A DNA stretch of 64,000 nucleotides from Cervus elaphus (Eukaryota; Chordata; Mammalia; Artiodactyla; Cervidae): positions 20,001 through 84,000 of the forward strand of contig NW_025316731.1 of assembly GCF_910594005.1 (NCBI RefSeq). Reading direction: 5' to 3'. Position numbers and translations under genes: made by a program. Positions within the stretch are counted from its first letter, which is position 1. Each line of letters starts with the position of its first letter. Shown here in pieces: positions 11,562-25,200 of this stretch. The notes below the pieces were generated by a model that saw only the letters and a program-made list of their open reading frames with translations, did not search any database and had not been told where the DNA came from.

Positions 11562-14500
11562 TCGCATTTTTCACAACTTTTCATGCTCGTCGCATTTTTC
11601 ACACCTTTTCATGCTCCTGGTCTTTCTTTTTTTTTTTTTGCTCCTCCCATTTTTCACACCTTTTCATGCTCCTGGTCTTTCTTTTTTTTTTTTTTGCTCC
11701 CCGCATTTTTCACACCTTTTCATGCTCCTGGTCTTTCTTTTTGTTTTTTTTTTTTTTTTTGCTTCTCGCATTTTTCAAACTTTTCATGCTCCTGGTCTTT
11801 CTTTTTGTTTTTTTTTTTTTTTTTGCTCCTCGAATTTTTCACACCTTTTCATGTTCCTCGCATTTTTCACACCTCTTCATGCTCCTCGCATTTTTCACAA
11901 CTTTTCATGCTCGTCGCATTTTTCACACCTTTTCATGCTCCTGGTCTTTTTTTTTTTTTTTTTTTTGCTCCTCGAATTTTTCACACCTTTTCATGCTCCT
12001 GGTTTTTTTTTTTTTTTTTTTGCTCCTCGAATTTTTCACACCTTTTCATGTTCCTCGCATTTTTCACACCTCTTCATGCTCCTCGCATTTTTCACAACTT
12101 TTCATGCTCGTCGCATTTTTCACACCTTTTCATGCTCCTGGTCGTTCTTTTTTTTTTTTTTGCTCCCCGCATTTTTCACACCTTTTCATGCTCCTGGTCT
12201 TTCTTTTTGTTTTTTTTTTTTTTTTGCTTCTCGCATTTTTCACACCTTTTCATGCTCCTGGTCTTTCTTTTTGTTTTTTTTTTTTTTTTGCTCCTCGAAT
12301 TTTTCACACCTTTTCATGTTCCTCGCATTTTTCACACCTCTTCATGCTCCTCGCATTTTTCACAACTTTTCATGCTCGTCGCATTTTTCACACCTTTTCA
12401 TGCTCCTGGTCTTTTTTTTTTTTTTTTTTTTTGCTCCTCGAATTTTTCACACCTTTTCATGCTCCTGTTTTTTTTTTTTTTTGCTCCTCGAATTTTTCAC
12501 ACCTTTTCATGTTCCTCGCATTTTTCACACCTCTTCATGCTCCTCGCATTTTTCACAACTTTTCATGCTCGTCGCATTTTTCACACCTTTTCATGCTCCT
12601 GGTCTTTTTTTTTTTTTTTTTTTGCTCCTCGAATTTTTCACACCTTTTCTTGCTCCTGGTTTTTTTTTTTTTTTTTTTTTTGCTCCTCGAATTTTTCACA
12701 CCTTTTCATGTTCCTCGCATTTTTCACACCTCTTCATGCTCCTCGCATTTTTCACAACTTTTCATGCTCGTCGCATTTTTCACACCTTTTCATGCTCCTG
12801 GTCTTTCTTTTTTTTTTTTTTTTTTTTTGCTCGTCGCATTTTTCACACCTTTTCATGCTCCTGGTCTTTTTTTTTTTTTTTGCTCCTCGCATTTTTCACA
12901 CCTTTTCATGCTCCTGGTCTTTCTTTCTTTCTTTTTTTTTTTTGTGCTCCTCGCATTTTTCACACCTTTTCATGTTCCTGGTCTTTTTATTTTTTTTTTT
13001 TTCTCCCCTCGCATTTTTCACACCTTTTCATGCTCCTGGTCTTTCTTTTTGTTTTTTTTGCTCCCCGCATTTTTCACACCTTTTCATGCTCCTGGTCTTT
13101 CTTTTTGTTTTTTTTTTTTTTTTGCTTCTCGCATTTTTCACACCTTTTCATGCTCCTGGTCTTTCTTTTTGTTTTTTTTTTTTTTTTTGCTCCTCGAATT
13201 TTTCACAACTTTTCATGTTCCTCGCATTTTTCACACCTCTTCATGCTCCTCGCATTTTTCACAACTTTTCATGCTCGTCGCATTTTTCACACCTTTTCAT
13301 GCTCCTGGTCTTTTTTTTTTTTTTTTTTTGCTCCTCGAATTTTTCACACCTTTTCATGCTCCTGGTTTTTTTTTTTTTTTTTTTTGCTCCTCGAATTTTT
13401 CACACCTTTTCATGTTCCTCGCATTTTTCACACCTCTTCATGCTCCTCGCATTTTTCACAACTTTTCATGCTCGTCGCATTTTTCACACCTTTTCATGCT
13501 CCTGGTCTTTCTTTTTTTTTTTTTTGCTCCCCGCATTTTTCACACCTTTTCATGCTCCTGGTCTTTCTTTTTGTTTTTTTTTTTTTTTTGCTTCTCGCAT
13601 TTTTCACACCTTTTCATACTCCTGGTCTTTCTTTTTTTTTTTTTTTTTGCTCCTCGAATTTTTCACACCTTTTCATGTTCCTCGCATTTTTCACACCTCT
13701 TCATGCTCCTGGTTTTTTTTTTTTTTTTTTGCTCCTCAAATTTTTCACCCCCGTTTCATGCTCCTCGCATTTTTCACAACTTTTCATGCTCGTCGCATTT
13801 TTCACACCTTTTCATGCTCCTGGTCTTTATTTTTTTTTTTTTTTTTGCTCCCCGAATTTTTCACACCTTTTCATGCTCCTGGTTTTTTTTTTTTTTTTTT
13901 TTGCTCCTCGTATTTTTCACACCTTTTCATGCTCCTCGCATTTTTCACACCTCTTCATGCTCCTCGCATTTTTCACAACTTTTCATGCTCGTCGCATTTT
14001 TCACACCTTTTCATGCTCCTGGTCTTTCTTTTTTTTTTTTTTTTTTTTGCTCCTCGCATTTTTCACACCTTTTCATGTTCCTGGTCTTTTTTTTTTTTTG
14101 CTCCTCGCATTTTTGACACCTTTTCATGCTCCTGGTCTTTCTTTTTTTTTTTTTGCTCGTCGCATTTTTCACACCTTTTCATGCTCCTGGTCTTTCTTTT
14201 TTTTTTTTTTTTTTTTTTGCTCGTCGCATTTTTCACACCTTTTCATGTTCCTGGTCTTTTTTTTTTTTTTTTTTTTTTGCTCCTCGCATTTTTGACACCT
14301 TTTCATGCTCCTGGTCTTTCTTTTTTTTTTTTTTGCTCCCCGCATTTTTCACACCTTTTCATGCTCCTGGTCTTTCTTTTTTTTTTTTTTTTTTTTTTTG
14401 CTCCTCGCATTTTTCACACCTTTTCTTGCTCCTGGTCTTTTTTTTTTTTTTTTTTTGCTCCTCGAATTTTTCACACCTTTTCATGTTCCTCGCATTTTTC

Positions 14501-17025
14501 ACACCTCTTCATGCTCCTCGCATTTTTCACAACTTTTCATGCTCGTCGCATTTTTCACACCTTTTCATGCTCCTGGTCTTTCTTTTTTTTTTTTTTTTTT
14601 TTTGCTTCTCGCGTTTTTCACACCTTTTCATGCTCCTGGTCTTTTTTTTTTTTTTTTTTTTTTTTTGCTTCTCGCATTTTTCACACCTTTTCATGCTACT
14701 GGTCTTTCTTTTTTTTTTTTTGCTCCTCGCATTTTTCACACCTTTTCATGCTCCTGGTCTTTCTTTTTTTTTTTTTTTTTTTTTTCTCCTCACATTTTTC
14801 ACACCTTTTCATGCTCCTGGTCTTTCTTTCTTTCTTTTTTTTTTTTTTTTTTGCTCCTCGCATTTTTCACACCTTTTCATGTTCCTGGTCTTTTTTTTTT
14901 TTTTTTTTCTCCTCGCATTTTTCACACCTTTTCATGCTCCTGGTCTTTTTTTTTTTTTTTGCTCCTCGAATTTTTCACACCTTTTCATGCTCCTGGTCTT
15001 TCTTTTTTTTTTTTTTTTTTTTTGCTTCTCGCGTTTTTCACACCTTTTCATGCTCCTGGTCTTTTTTTTTTTTTTGCTCCTCGCATTTTTCACACCTTTT
15101 CATGCTAATGGTCTTTCTTTTTTTTTTTTGCTCCTCGCATTTTTCACACCTTTTCATGCTCCTGGTCTTTCTTTTTTTTTTTTTTTTTTTTCTCCTCGCA
15201 TTTTTCACCCCTTTTCTTGTTCCTGGTCTTTCTTTCTTTCTTTTTTTTTTTTTTTTTGCTCCTCGCATTTTTCACACCTTTTCATGTTCCTGGTCTTTTT
15301 TTTTTTTTTTTTCTCCTCGCATTTTTCACACCTTTTCATGCTCCTGGTCTTTTTTTTTTTTTTTGCTCCTCGAATTTTTCACACCTTTTCATGCTCCTCG
15401 CATTTTTCACAACTTTTCATGCTCGTCGCATTTTTCACACCTTTTCATGCTCCTGGACTTTCTTTTTTTTTTTTTTGCTCCCCGCATTTTTCACACCTTT
15501 TCATGCTCCTGGTCTTTCTTTTTTTTTTTTTTGCTCCTCGCATTTTTCACACCTTTTCATGCTCCTGGTCTTTTTTTTTTTTTTTGCTCCTCGCATTTTT
15601 CACACCTTTTCATGCTCCTGGTTTTTTTTTTTTTTTTTTTTTGCTCCTCGAATTTTTCACACCTTTTTATGTTCCTCGCATTTTTCACACCTCTTCATGC
15701 TCCTCGCATTTTTCACAACTTTTCATGCTCGTCGCATTTTTCACACCTTTTCATGCTCCTGGTCTTTTTTTTTTTTTTTTTTTTGCTCCCCGAATTTTTC
15801 ACACATTTTCATGCTCCTGGTTTTTTTTTTTTTTTTTTTTTGCTCCTCGAATTTTTCACACCTTTTCATGTTCCTCGCATTTTTCACACCTCTTCATGCT
15901 CCTCGCATTTTTCACAACTTTTCATGCTCGTCGCATTTTTCACACCTTTTCATGCTCCTGGTCTTTCTTTTTTTTTTTTTTTTGCTCCCCGCATTTTTCA
16001 CACCTTTTCATGCTCCTGGTCTTTCTTTTTTTTTTTTGCTCCTCGCATTTTTCACACCTTTTCATGCTCCTGGTCTTTTTTTTTTTTTCTCCCCTCGCAT
16101 TTTTCACACCTTTTCATGCTCCTGGTCTTTCTTTTTGTTTTTTTTGCTCCCCGCATTTTTCACACCTTTTCATGCTCCTGGTCTTTCTTTTTGTTTTTTT
16201 TTTTTTTTTTTGCTTCTCGCATTTTTCACACCTTTTCATGCTCCTGGTCTTTCTTTTTTTTTTTTTTGCTCCCCGCATTTTTCACACCTTTTCATGCTCC
16301 TGGTCTTTCTTTTTGTTTTTTTTTTTTTTTTGCTTCTCGCATTTTTCACACCTTTTCATGCTCCTGGTCTTTCTTTTTGTTTTTTTTTTTTTTTTTGCTC
16401 CTCGAATTTTTCACAACTTTTCATGTTCCTCGCATTTTTCACACCTCTTCATGCTCCTCGCATTTTTCACAACTTTTCATGCTCGTCGCATTTTTCACAC
16501 CTTTTCATGCTCCTGGTCTTTTTTTTTTTTTTTTTTTTGCTCCTCGAATTTTTCACACCTTTTCATGCTCCTGGTTTTTTTTTTTTTTTTTTTGCTCCTC
16601 GAATTTTTCACACCTTTTCATGTTCCTCGCATTTTTCACACCTCTTCATGCTCCTCGCATTTTTCACAACTTTTCATGCTCGTCGCATTTTTCACACCTT
16701 TTCATGCTCCTGGTCTTTCTTTTTTTTTTTTTTGCTCCCCGCATTTTTCACACCTTTTCATGCTCCTGGTCTTTCTTTTTGTTTTTTTTTTTTTTTTTGC
16801 TTCTCGCATTTTTCACACCTTTTCATACTCCTGGTCTTTCTTTTTTTTTTTTTTTTTTTTTTTGCTCCTCGAATTTTTCACACCTTTTCATGTTCCTCGC
16901 ATTTTTCACACCTCTTCATGCTCCTGGTTTTTTTTTTTTTTTTTGCTCCTCAAATTTTTCACCCCGTTTCATGCTCCTCGCATTTTTCACAACTTTTCAT
17001 GCTCGTCGCATTTTTCACACCTTTT
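11562..17025 (+). repeat. Large duplication, right copy
   Basis: This is the partner of 1-5,465, in direct orientation. Subtype order, spacer class and T-tract lengths match almost base for base. Differences are mainly isolated A-to-T or A-to-C changes; for example, 1,975 reads CCCCGCTTTT where this copy reads CCCCGCATTT. At 4,105-4,125 the left copy has a monomer collapsed into a T run, while this copy keeps an ordinary monomer. Immediately after 17,025 the sequence joins the element that follows 2,265 and 13,826, so this copy is spliced into the 3.2-kb higher-order repeat. Confidence 0.87.
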
Positions 17026-17041
17026 CATGCTCCTGGTCTTT
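13829..17041 (+). repeat. 3.2-kb higher-order repeat, unit 1
   Basis: The unit boundary is set arbitrarily at the A of the rare GGTCTTTATT spacer. Landmarks in order are CTCGTATT, two TTTTTGACACC monomers, a CTTCTCGCGTTT monomer, TGCTAATGG, a GGACTTTC spacer (15,455), CACACATTTT (15,800), a GGTCTTTCTTTTTG spacer with a short T run (G at 16,137), and CATACTCC (16,824). The same series recurs 3,211-3,213 bp later. The unit overlaps the right copy of the large duplication; a matching unit starts at 2,270 in the left copy. Confidence 0.85.
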
Positions 17042-20000
17042 ATTTTTTTTTTTTTTTTGCTCCCCGAATTTTTCACACCTTTTCATGCTCCTGGTTTTTT
17101 TTTTTTTTTTTTTTTGCTCCTCGTATTTTTCACACCTTTTCATGTTCCTCGCATTTTTCACACCTCTTCATGCTCCTCGCATTTTTCACAACTTTTCATG
17201 CTCGTCGCATTTTTCACACCTTTTCATGCTCCTGGTCTTTCTTTTTTTTTTTTTTTTTTTTTGCTCCTCGCATTTTTCACACCTTTTCATGTTCCTGGTC
17301 TTTTTTTTTTTTTGCTCCTCGCATTTTTGACACCTTTTCATGCTCCTGGTCTTTCTTTTTTTTTTTTTGCTCGTCGCATTTTTCACACCTTTTCATGCTC
17401 CTGGTCTTTCTTTTTTTTTTTTTTTTTTTTTGCTCGTCGCATTTTTCACACCTTTTCATGTTCCTGGTCTTTTTTTTTTTTTTTTTTTTTTTGCTCCTCG
17501 CATTTTTGACACCTTTTCATGCTCCTGGTCTTTCTTTTTTTTTTTTTGCTCCCCGCATTTTTGACACCTTTTCATGCTCCTGGTCTTTCTTTTTTTTTTT
17601 TTTTTTTTTTTTGCTCCTCGCATTTTTCACACCTTTTCATGCTCCTGGTCTTTTTTTTTTTTTTTTTTTGCTCCTCGAATTTTTCACACCTTTTCATGTT
17701 CCTCGCATTTTTCACACCTCTTCATGCTCCTCGCATTTTTCACAACTTTTCATGCTCGTCGCATTTTTCACACCTTTTCATGCTCCTGGTCTTTCTTTTT
17801 TTTTTTTTTTTTTTTTGCTTCTCGCGTTTTTCACACCTTTTCATGCTCCTGGTCTTTTTTTTTTTTTTTTTTTTTTTTTGCTTCTCGCATTTTTCACACC
17901 TTTTCATGCTAATGGTCTTTCTTTTTTTTTTTTTGCTCCTCGCATTTTTCACACCTTTTCATGCTCCTGGTCTTTCTTTTTTTTTTTTTTTTTTTTCTCC
18001 TCACCTTTTTCACACCTTTTCATGCTCCTGGTCTTTCTTTCTTTCTTTTTTTTTTTTTTTTTTGCTCCTCGCATTTTTCACACCTTTTCATGTTCCTGGT
18101 CTTTTTTTTTTTTTTTTTTCTCCTCGCATTTTTCACACCTTTTCATGCTCCTGGTCTTTTTTTTTTTTTTTGCTCCTCGAATTTTTCACACCTTTTCATG
18201 CTCCTGGTCTTTCTTTTTTTTTTTTTTTTTTTTTGCTCCTCGCGTTTTTCACACCTTTTCATTCTCCTGGTCTTTTTTTTTTTTTTGCTCCTCGCATTTT
18301 TCACACCTTTTCATGCTAATGGTCTTTCTTTTTTTTTTTTGCTCCTCGCATTTTTCACACCTTTTCATGCTCCTGGTCTTTCTTTTTTTTTTTTTTTTTT
18401 TTTCTCCTCGCATTTTTCACACCTTTTCATGCTCCTGGTCTTTCTTTCTTTCTTTTTTTTTTTTTTTTTTGCTCCTCGCATTTTTCACACCTTTTCATGT
18501 TCCTGGTCTTTTTTTTTTTTTTTTTCTCCTCGCATTTTTCACACCTTTTCATGCTCCTGGTCTTTTTTTTTTTTTTTGCTCCTCGCATTTTTCACACCTT
18601 TTCATGCTCCTCGCATTTTTCACAACTTTTCATGCTCGTCGCATTTTTCACACCTTTTCATGCTCCTGGACTTTCTTTTTTTTTTTTTTGCTCCCCGCAT
18701 TTTTCACACCTTTTCATGCTCCTGGTCTTTCTTTTTTTTTTTTTTGCTCCTCGCTTTTTTCCCACCTTTTTATGCTCCTGGTCTTTTTTTTTTTTTTGCT
18801 CCTCGCTTTTTTCCCCCTTTTTCATGCTCCTGGTTTTTTTTTTTTTTTTTTTTTTGCTCCTCGAATTTTTCACACCTTTTTATGTTCCTCGCATTTTTCA
18901 CACCTCTTCATGCTCCTCGCATTTTTCACAACTTTTCATGCTCGTCGCATTTTTCACACCTTTTCATGCTCCTGGTCTTTTTTTTTTTTTTTTTTTTGCT
19001 CCCCGAATTTTTCACACATTTTCATGCTCCTGGTTTTTTTTTTTTTTTTTTTGCTCCTCGAATTTTTCACACCTTTTCATGTTCCTCGCATTTTTCACAC
19101 CTCTTCATGCTCCTCGCATTTTTCACAACTTTTCATGCTCGTCGCATTTTTCACACCTTTTCATGCTCCTGGTCTTTCTTTTTTTTTTTTTTTGCTCCCC
19201 GCATTTTTCACACCTTTTCATGCTCCTGGTCTTTCTTTTTTTTTTTTGCTCCTCGCATTTTTCACACCTTTTCATGCTCCTGGTCTTTTTTTTTTTTTTC
19301 TCCCCTCGCATTTTTCACACCTTTTCATGCTCCTGGTCTTTCTTTTTGTTTTTTTTGCTCCCCGCATTTTTCACACCTTTTCATGCTCCTGGTCTTTCTT
19401 TTTGTTTTTTTTTTTTTTTTGCTTCTCGCATTTTTCACACCTTTTCATGCTCCTGGTCTTTCTTTTTTTTTTTTTTGCTCCCCGCATTTTTCACACCTTT
19501 TCATGCTCCTGGTCTTTCTTTTTGTTTTTTTTTTTTTTTTGCTCCTCGCATTTTTCACACCTTTTCATGCTCCTGGTCTTTCTTTTTGTTTTTTTTTTTT
19601 TTTTTTGCTCCTCGAATTTTTCACAACTTTTCATGTTCCTCGCATTTTTCACACCTCTTCATGCTCCTCGCATTTTTCACAACTTTTCATGCTCGTCGCA
19701 TTTTTCACACCTTTTCATGCTCCTGGTCTTTTTTTTTTTTTTTTTTTGCTCCTCGAATTTTTCACCCCTTTTCATGCTCCTGTTTTTTTTTTTTTTTTTT
19801 TTTGCTCCTCGAATTTTTCACACCTTTTCATGTTCCTCGCATTTTTCACACCTCTTCATGCTCCTCGCATTTTTCACAACTTTTCATGCTCGTCGCATTT
19901 TTCACACCTTTTCATGCTCCTGGTCTTTCTTTTTTTTTTTTTTGCTCCCCGCATTTTTCACACCTTTTCATGCTCCTGGTCTTTCTTTTTGTTTTTTTTT

Positions 20001-20045
20001 TTTTTTTGCTTCTCGCATTTTTCACACCTTTTTATTCTCCTGGTC

Positions 20046-20076
<31 letters not shown>

Positions 20077-20921
20077 CCTCGAATTTTTCACACCTTTTCA
20101 TGCTCCTCGCATTTTTCACACCTCTTCATGCTCCTCGCATTTTTCACAACTTTTCATGCTCGTTGCATTTTTCACACCTTTTCATGCTCCTGGTCTTTTT
20201 TTTTTTTTTTTTTTTTGCTTCTCTCTTTTTTCACCCCTTTTCATGCTCCTGGTCTTTCTTTTTTTTTTTTTTTTTTTTTTTGCTCCTCGAATTTTTCACA
20301 ACTTTTCATGTTCCTCGCATTTTTCACACCTCTTCATGCTCCTCGCATTTTTCACAACTTTTCATGCTCGTCGCATTTTTCACACCTTTTCATGCTCCTG
20401 GTCTTTTTTTTTTTTTTTTTTTTGCTCCTCGAATTTTTCACACCTTTTCATGCTCCTGGTTTTTTTTTTTTTTTTTTTTGCTCCTCGAATTTTTCACACC
20501 TTTTCATGTTCCTCGCATTTTTCACACCTCTTCATGCTCCTCGCATTTTTCACAACTTTTTATGCTCGTCGCATTTTTCACACCTTTTCATGCTCCTGGT
20601 CTTTCTTTTTTTTTTTTTTGCTCCCCGCATTTTTCACACCTTTTCATGCTCCTGGTCTTTCTTTTTGTTTTTTTTTTTTTTTTGCTTCTCGCATTTTTCA
20701 CACCTTTTCATACTCCTGGTCTTTCTTTTTTTTTTTTTTTTTTGCTCCTCGAATTTTTCACACCTTTTCATGTTCCTCGCATTTTTCACACCTCTTCATG
20801 CTCCTGGTTTTTTTTTTTTTTTTTGCTCCTCAAATTTTTCACCCCGTTTCATGCTCCTCGCATTTTTCACAACTTTTCATGCTCGTCGCATTTTTCACAC
20901 CTTTTCATGCTCCTGGTCTTT
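17042..20921 (+). repeat. 3.2-kb higher-order repeat, unit 2 (expanded)
   Basis: This is a tandem copy of the preceding unit: CTCGTATT near 17,123, GGACTTTC at 18,668, CACACATTTT at 19,013, and the G-bearing short spacer at 19,348. Beyond about 19.6 kb the offset rises from about 3,212 to 3,884 bp. This unit therefore holds about 670 bp of extra monomers, including damaged ones (a TCTCTTTTTTCACCCC form near 20,221 and a 28-T run at 20,046). A third GACACC monomer near 17,556 is present in this unit and not in unit 1. Confidence 0.82.
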
Positions 20922-21785
20922 ATTTTTTTTTTTTTTTTGCTCCCCGAATTTTTCACACCTTTTCATGCTCCTGGTTTTTTTTTTTTTTTTTTTTTGCTCC
21001 TCGTATTTTTCACACCTTTTCATGTTCCTCGCATTTTTCACACCTCTTCATGCTCCTCGCATTTTTCACAACTTTTCATGCTCGTCGCATTTTTCACCCC
21101 TTTTCATGCTCCTGGTCTTTCTTTTTTTTTTTTTTTTTTTTGCTCCTCGCATTTTTCACACCTTTTCATGTTCCTGGTCTTTTTTTTTTTTTGCTCCTCG
21201 CATTTTTGACACCTTTTCATGCTCCTGGTCTTTCTTTTTTTTTTTTTGCTCGTCGCATTTTTCACACCTTTTCATGCTCCTGGTCTTTCTTTTTTTTTTT
21301 TTTTTTTTTTTGCTCGTCGCATTTTTCACACCTTTTCATGTTCCTGGTCTTTTTTTTTTTTTTTTTTTTTTGCTCCTCGCATTTTTGACACCTTTTCATG
21401 CTCCTGGTCTTTCTTTTTTTTTTTTTGCTCCCCGCATTTTTGACACCTTTTCATGCTCCTGGTCTTTCTTTTTTTTTTTTTTTTTTTTTTTTGCTCCTCG
21501 CATTTTTCACACCTTTTCATGCTCCTGGTCTTTTTTTTTTTTTTTTTTGCTCCTCGAATTTTTCACACCTTTTCATGTTCCTCGCATTTTTCACACCTCT
21601 TCATGCTCCTCGCATTTTTCACAACTTTTCATGCTCGTCGCATTTTTCACACCTTTTCATGCTCCTGGTCTTTCTTTTTTTTTTTTTTTTTTTTTGCTTC
21701 TCGCGTTTTTCCCACCTTTTCATGCTCCTGGTCTTTTTTTTTTTTTTTTTTTTTTTTTGCTTCTCGCATTTTTCACACCTTTTCA
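20922..21785 (+). repeat. 3.2-kb higher-order repeat, truncated unit 3
   Basis: The third tandem copy begins at the GGTCTTTATT spacer (A at 20,922). It has CTCGTATT near 21,003, GACACC monomers near 21,200, 21,380 and 21,436, and CTTCTCGCGTTT near 21,709. At about 21,785 it ends: where the other copies read TGCTAATGG, this one reads TGTTCCTGG and enters the central domain. This is a clean junction between two array domains without any non-repeat DNA. Confidence 0.8.
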
Positions 21786-22259
21786 TGTTCCTGGTCTTTT
21801 TTTTTTTTTTTTGCTCCTCGAATTTTTCACACCTTTTCATGTTCCTCGCATTTTTCACACCTCTTCATGCTCCTCGCATTTTTCACAACTTTTCATGCTC
21901 GTCGCATTTTTCACACCTTTTCATGCTCCTGGTCTTTCTTTTTTTTTTTTTTTTTTTTTGCTCCTCGCATTTTTCACACCTTTTCATGTTCCTGGTCTTT
22001 CTTTTTTTTTTCTTGCTCGTCGCATTTTTCACACCTTTTCATGTTCCTGGTCGTTTTTTTTTTTTTTTTTTTTTCTCCTCGCATTTTTCACACCTTTTCA
22101 TGCTCCTGGTCTTTTTTTTTTTTTTTTTTTTTCCCCTCGCATTTTTCACACCTTTTCATGCTCCTGGTCTTTTTATTTTTTTTTTTTTTTCCCCTCGCAT
22201 TTTTCACACCTTTTCATGCTCCTGGTCTTTTTATTTTTTTTTTTTTTTCCCCTCGCATT

Positions 22260-25200
22260 TTTCACACCTTTTCATGCTCCTGGTCTTTTTATTTTTTATT
22301 TTTTTTCCCCTCGCATTTTTCACACCTTTTCATGCTCCTGGTCTTTTTTTTTTTTTTTTTTGCTCCTCGAATTTTTCACACCTTTTCATGCTCCTGGTCT
22401 TTCTTTTTTTTTTTTTTGCTCCCCCCATTTTTCACACCTTTTCATGCTGCTGGTCTTTCTTTTTTTTTTTTTTTTTTTTTGCTTCTCGCATTTTTCACAC
22501 CTTTTCATGCTACTGGTTTTTTTTTTTTTTTGCTCCTCAAATTTTTCACCCCGTTTCATGCTCCTCGCATTTTTCACAACTTTTCATGCTCGTCGCATTT
22601 TTCACACCTTTTCATGCTCCTGGTCTTTCTTTTTTTTTTTTTGCTCCTCGCATTTTTCACACCTTTTCATGCTGATGGTCTTTCTTTTTTTTTTTTTGCT
22701 CCTCGCATTTTTCACACCTTTTCATGCTCCTGGTCTTTTTTTTTTTTTTTTCCCCTCGCATTTTTCACACCTTTTCTTGCTCCTCGTCTTTTTTTTTTTT
22801 TTTTTTTTGCTCCTCGCATTTTTCACACCTTTTCATGCTCCTTTTTTTTTTTTTTTTTTTTTTGCTCCTCGAATTTTTCACACCTTTTCATGCTCCTGGT
22901 TTTTTTTTTTTTTTTTTTTGCTCCTCAAATTTTTCACCCCGTTTCATGCTCCTCGCATTTTTCACAACTTTTCATGCTCGTCGCATTTTTCACACCTTTT
23001 CATGCTCCTGGTCTTTCTTTTTTTTTTTTTGCTCCTCCCATTTTTCACACCTTTTCATGCTACTGGTCTTTCTTTTTTTTTTTTTTTGCTCCCCGCATTT
23101 TTCACACCTTTTCATGCTCCTGGTCTTTCTTTTTGTTTTTTTTTTTTTTTTTGCTTCTCGCATTTTTCACACCTTTTCATGCTCCTGGTCTTTCTTTTTG
23201 TTTTTTTTTTTTTTTTTGCTCCTCGAATTTTTCACACCTTTTCATGTTCCTCGCATTTTTCACACCTCTTCATGCTCCTCGAATTTTTCACACCTTTTCA
23301 TGCTCCTGGTTTTTTTTTTTTTTTTTTTTGCTCCTCGAATTTTTCACACCTTTTCATGTTCCTCGCATTTTTCACACCTCTTCATGCTCCTCGCATTTTT
23401 CACACCTCTTCATGCTCCTCGCATTTTTCACAACTTTTCATGCTCCTCGCATTTTTCACACCTTTTCATGCTCCTGGTCTTTCTTTTTTTTTTTTTTTGC
23501 TCCTCGCATTTTTCACACCTTTTCATGCTCCTGGTCTTTCTTTTTTTTTTTTTTTGCTTCTCGCATTTTTCACACCTTTTCATGCTCCTGGTTTTTTTTT
23601 TTTTTTTTTTTGCTCCTCGAATTTTTCACACCTTTTCATGTTCCTCGCATTTTTCACACCTCTTCATGCTCCTCGCATTTTTCACAACTTTTCATGCTCC
23701 TCGCATTTTTCACACCTTTTCATGCTCCTGGTCTTTCTTTTTTTTTTTTTTTGCTCCCCGCATTTTTCACACCTTTTCATGCTCCTGGTCTTTCTTTTTT
23801 TTTTTTTTTGCTTCTCGCATTTTTCACACCTTTTCATGCTCCTGGTCTTTTTTTTTTTTTTTTTTTTCTCCTCGCATTTTTCACACCTTTTCATGCTCCT
23901 GGTCTTTTTTTTTTTTTTTTTTCTCCCCGCTTTTTTCACCCCTTTTCATGCTCCTGGTCTTTTTTTTTTTTTTTGCTCCTCGAATTTTTCACACCTTTTC
24001 ATGCTCCTCGCATTTTTCACAACTTTTCATGCTCGTCGCATTTTTCACACCTTTTCATGCTCCTGGACTTTCTTTTTTTTTTTTTTGCTCCTCGCATTTT
24101 TCACACCTTTTCATGCTCCTGGTCTTTCTTTTTTTTTTTTTTGCTCCTCGCATTTTTCACACCTTTTCATGCTCCTGTTCTTTTTTTTTTTTTTTGCTCC
24201 TCCCATTTTTCACACCTTTTCATGCTCCTGGTCTTTTTTTTTTTTTGCTCCTCAAATTTTTCACCCCGTTTCATGCTCCTCGCATTTTTCACAACTTTTC
24301 ATGCTCGTCGCATTTTTCACACCTTTTCATGCTCCTGGTCTTTCTTTTTTTTTTTTTTTGCTCCTCGAATTTTTCACACCTTTTCATGCTCCTGGTTTTT
24401 TTTTTTTTTTTTTTTGCTCCTCGAATTTTTCACACCTTTTCATGTTCCTCGCATTTTTCACACCTCTTCATGCTCCTCGCATTTTTCACAACTTTTCATG
24501 CTCATCGCATTTTTCACACCTTTTCATGCTCCTGGTCTTTCTTTTTTTTTTTTTTGCTCCCCGCATTTTTCACACCTTTTCATGCTCCTGGTCTTTCTTT
24601 TTGTTTTTTTTTTTTTTTGCTTCTCGCATTTTTCACACCTTTTCATGCTCCTGGTCTTTCTTTTGGTTTTTTTTTTTTTTTTTGCTCCTCGAATTTTTCA
24701 CACCTTTTCATGTTCCTCGCATTTTTCACACCTCTTCATGCTCCTCGCATTTTTCACAACTTTTCATGCTCGTCGCATTTTTCACACCTTTTCATGCTCC
24801 TGGTCTTTCTTTTTTTTTTTTTTTTTTTTTGCTCCTCGCATTTTTCACACCTTTTCATGTTCCTGGTCTTTCTTTTTTTTTTCTTGCTCGTCGCATTTTT
24901 CACACCTTTTCATGCTCCTGGTCTTTTTATTTTTTTTTTTTTTCCCCTCGCATTTTTCACACCTTTTCATGCTCCTGGTCTTTTTATTTTTTTTTTTTTT
25001 TCCCCTCGCATTTTTCACACCTTTTCATGCTCCTGGTCTTTTTTTTTTTTTTTTTTTTTCCCCTCGCATTTTTCACACCTTTTCATGCTCCTGGTCTTTT
25101 TATTTTTTTTTTTTTTTCCCCTCGCATTTTTCACACCTTTTCATGCTCCTGGTCTTTTTTTTTTTTTTTTTTGCTCCTCGAATTTTTCACACCTTTTCAT

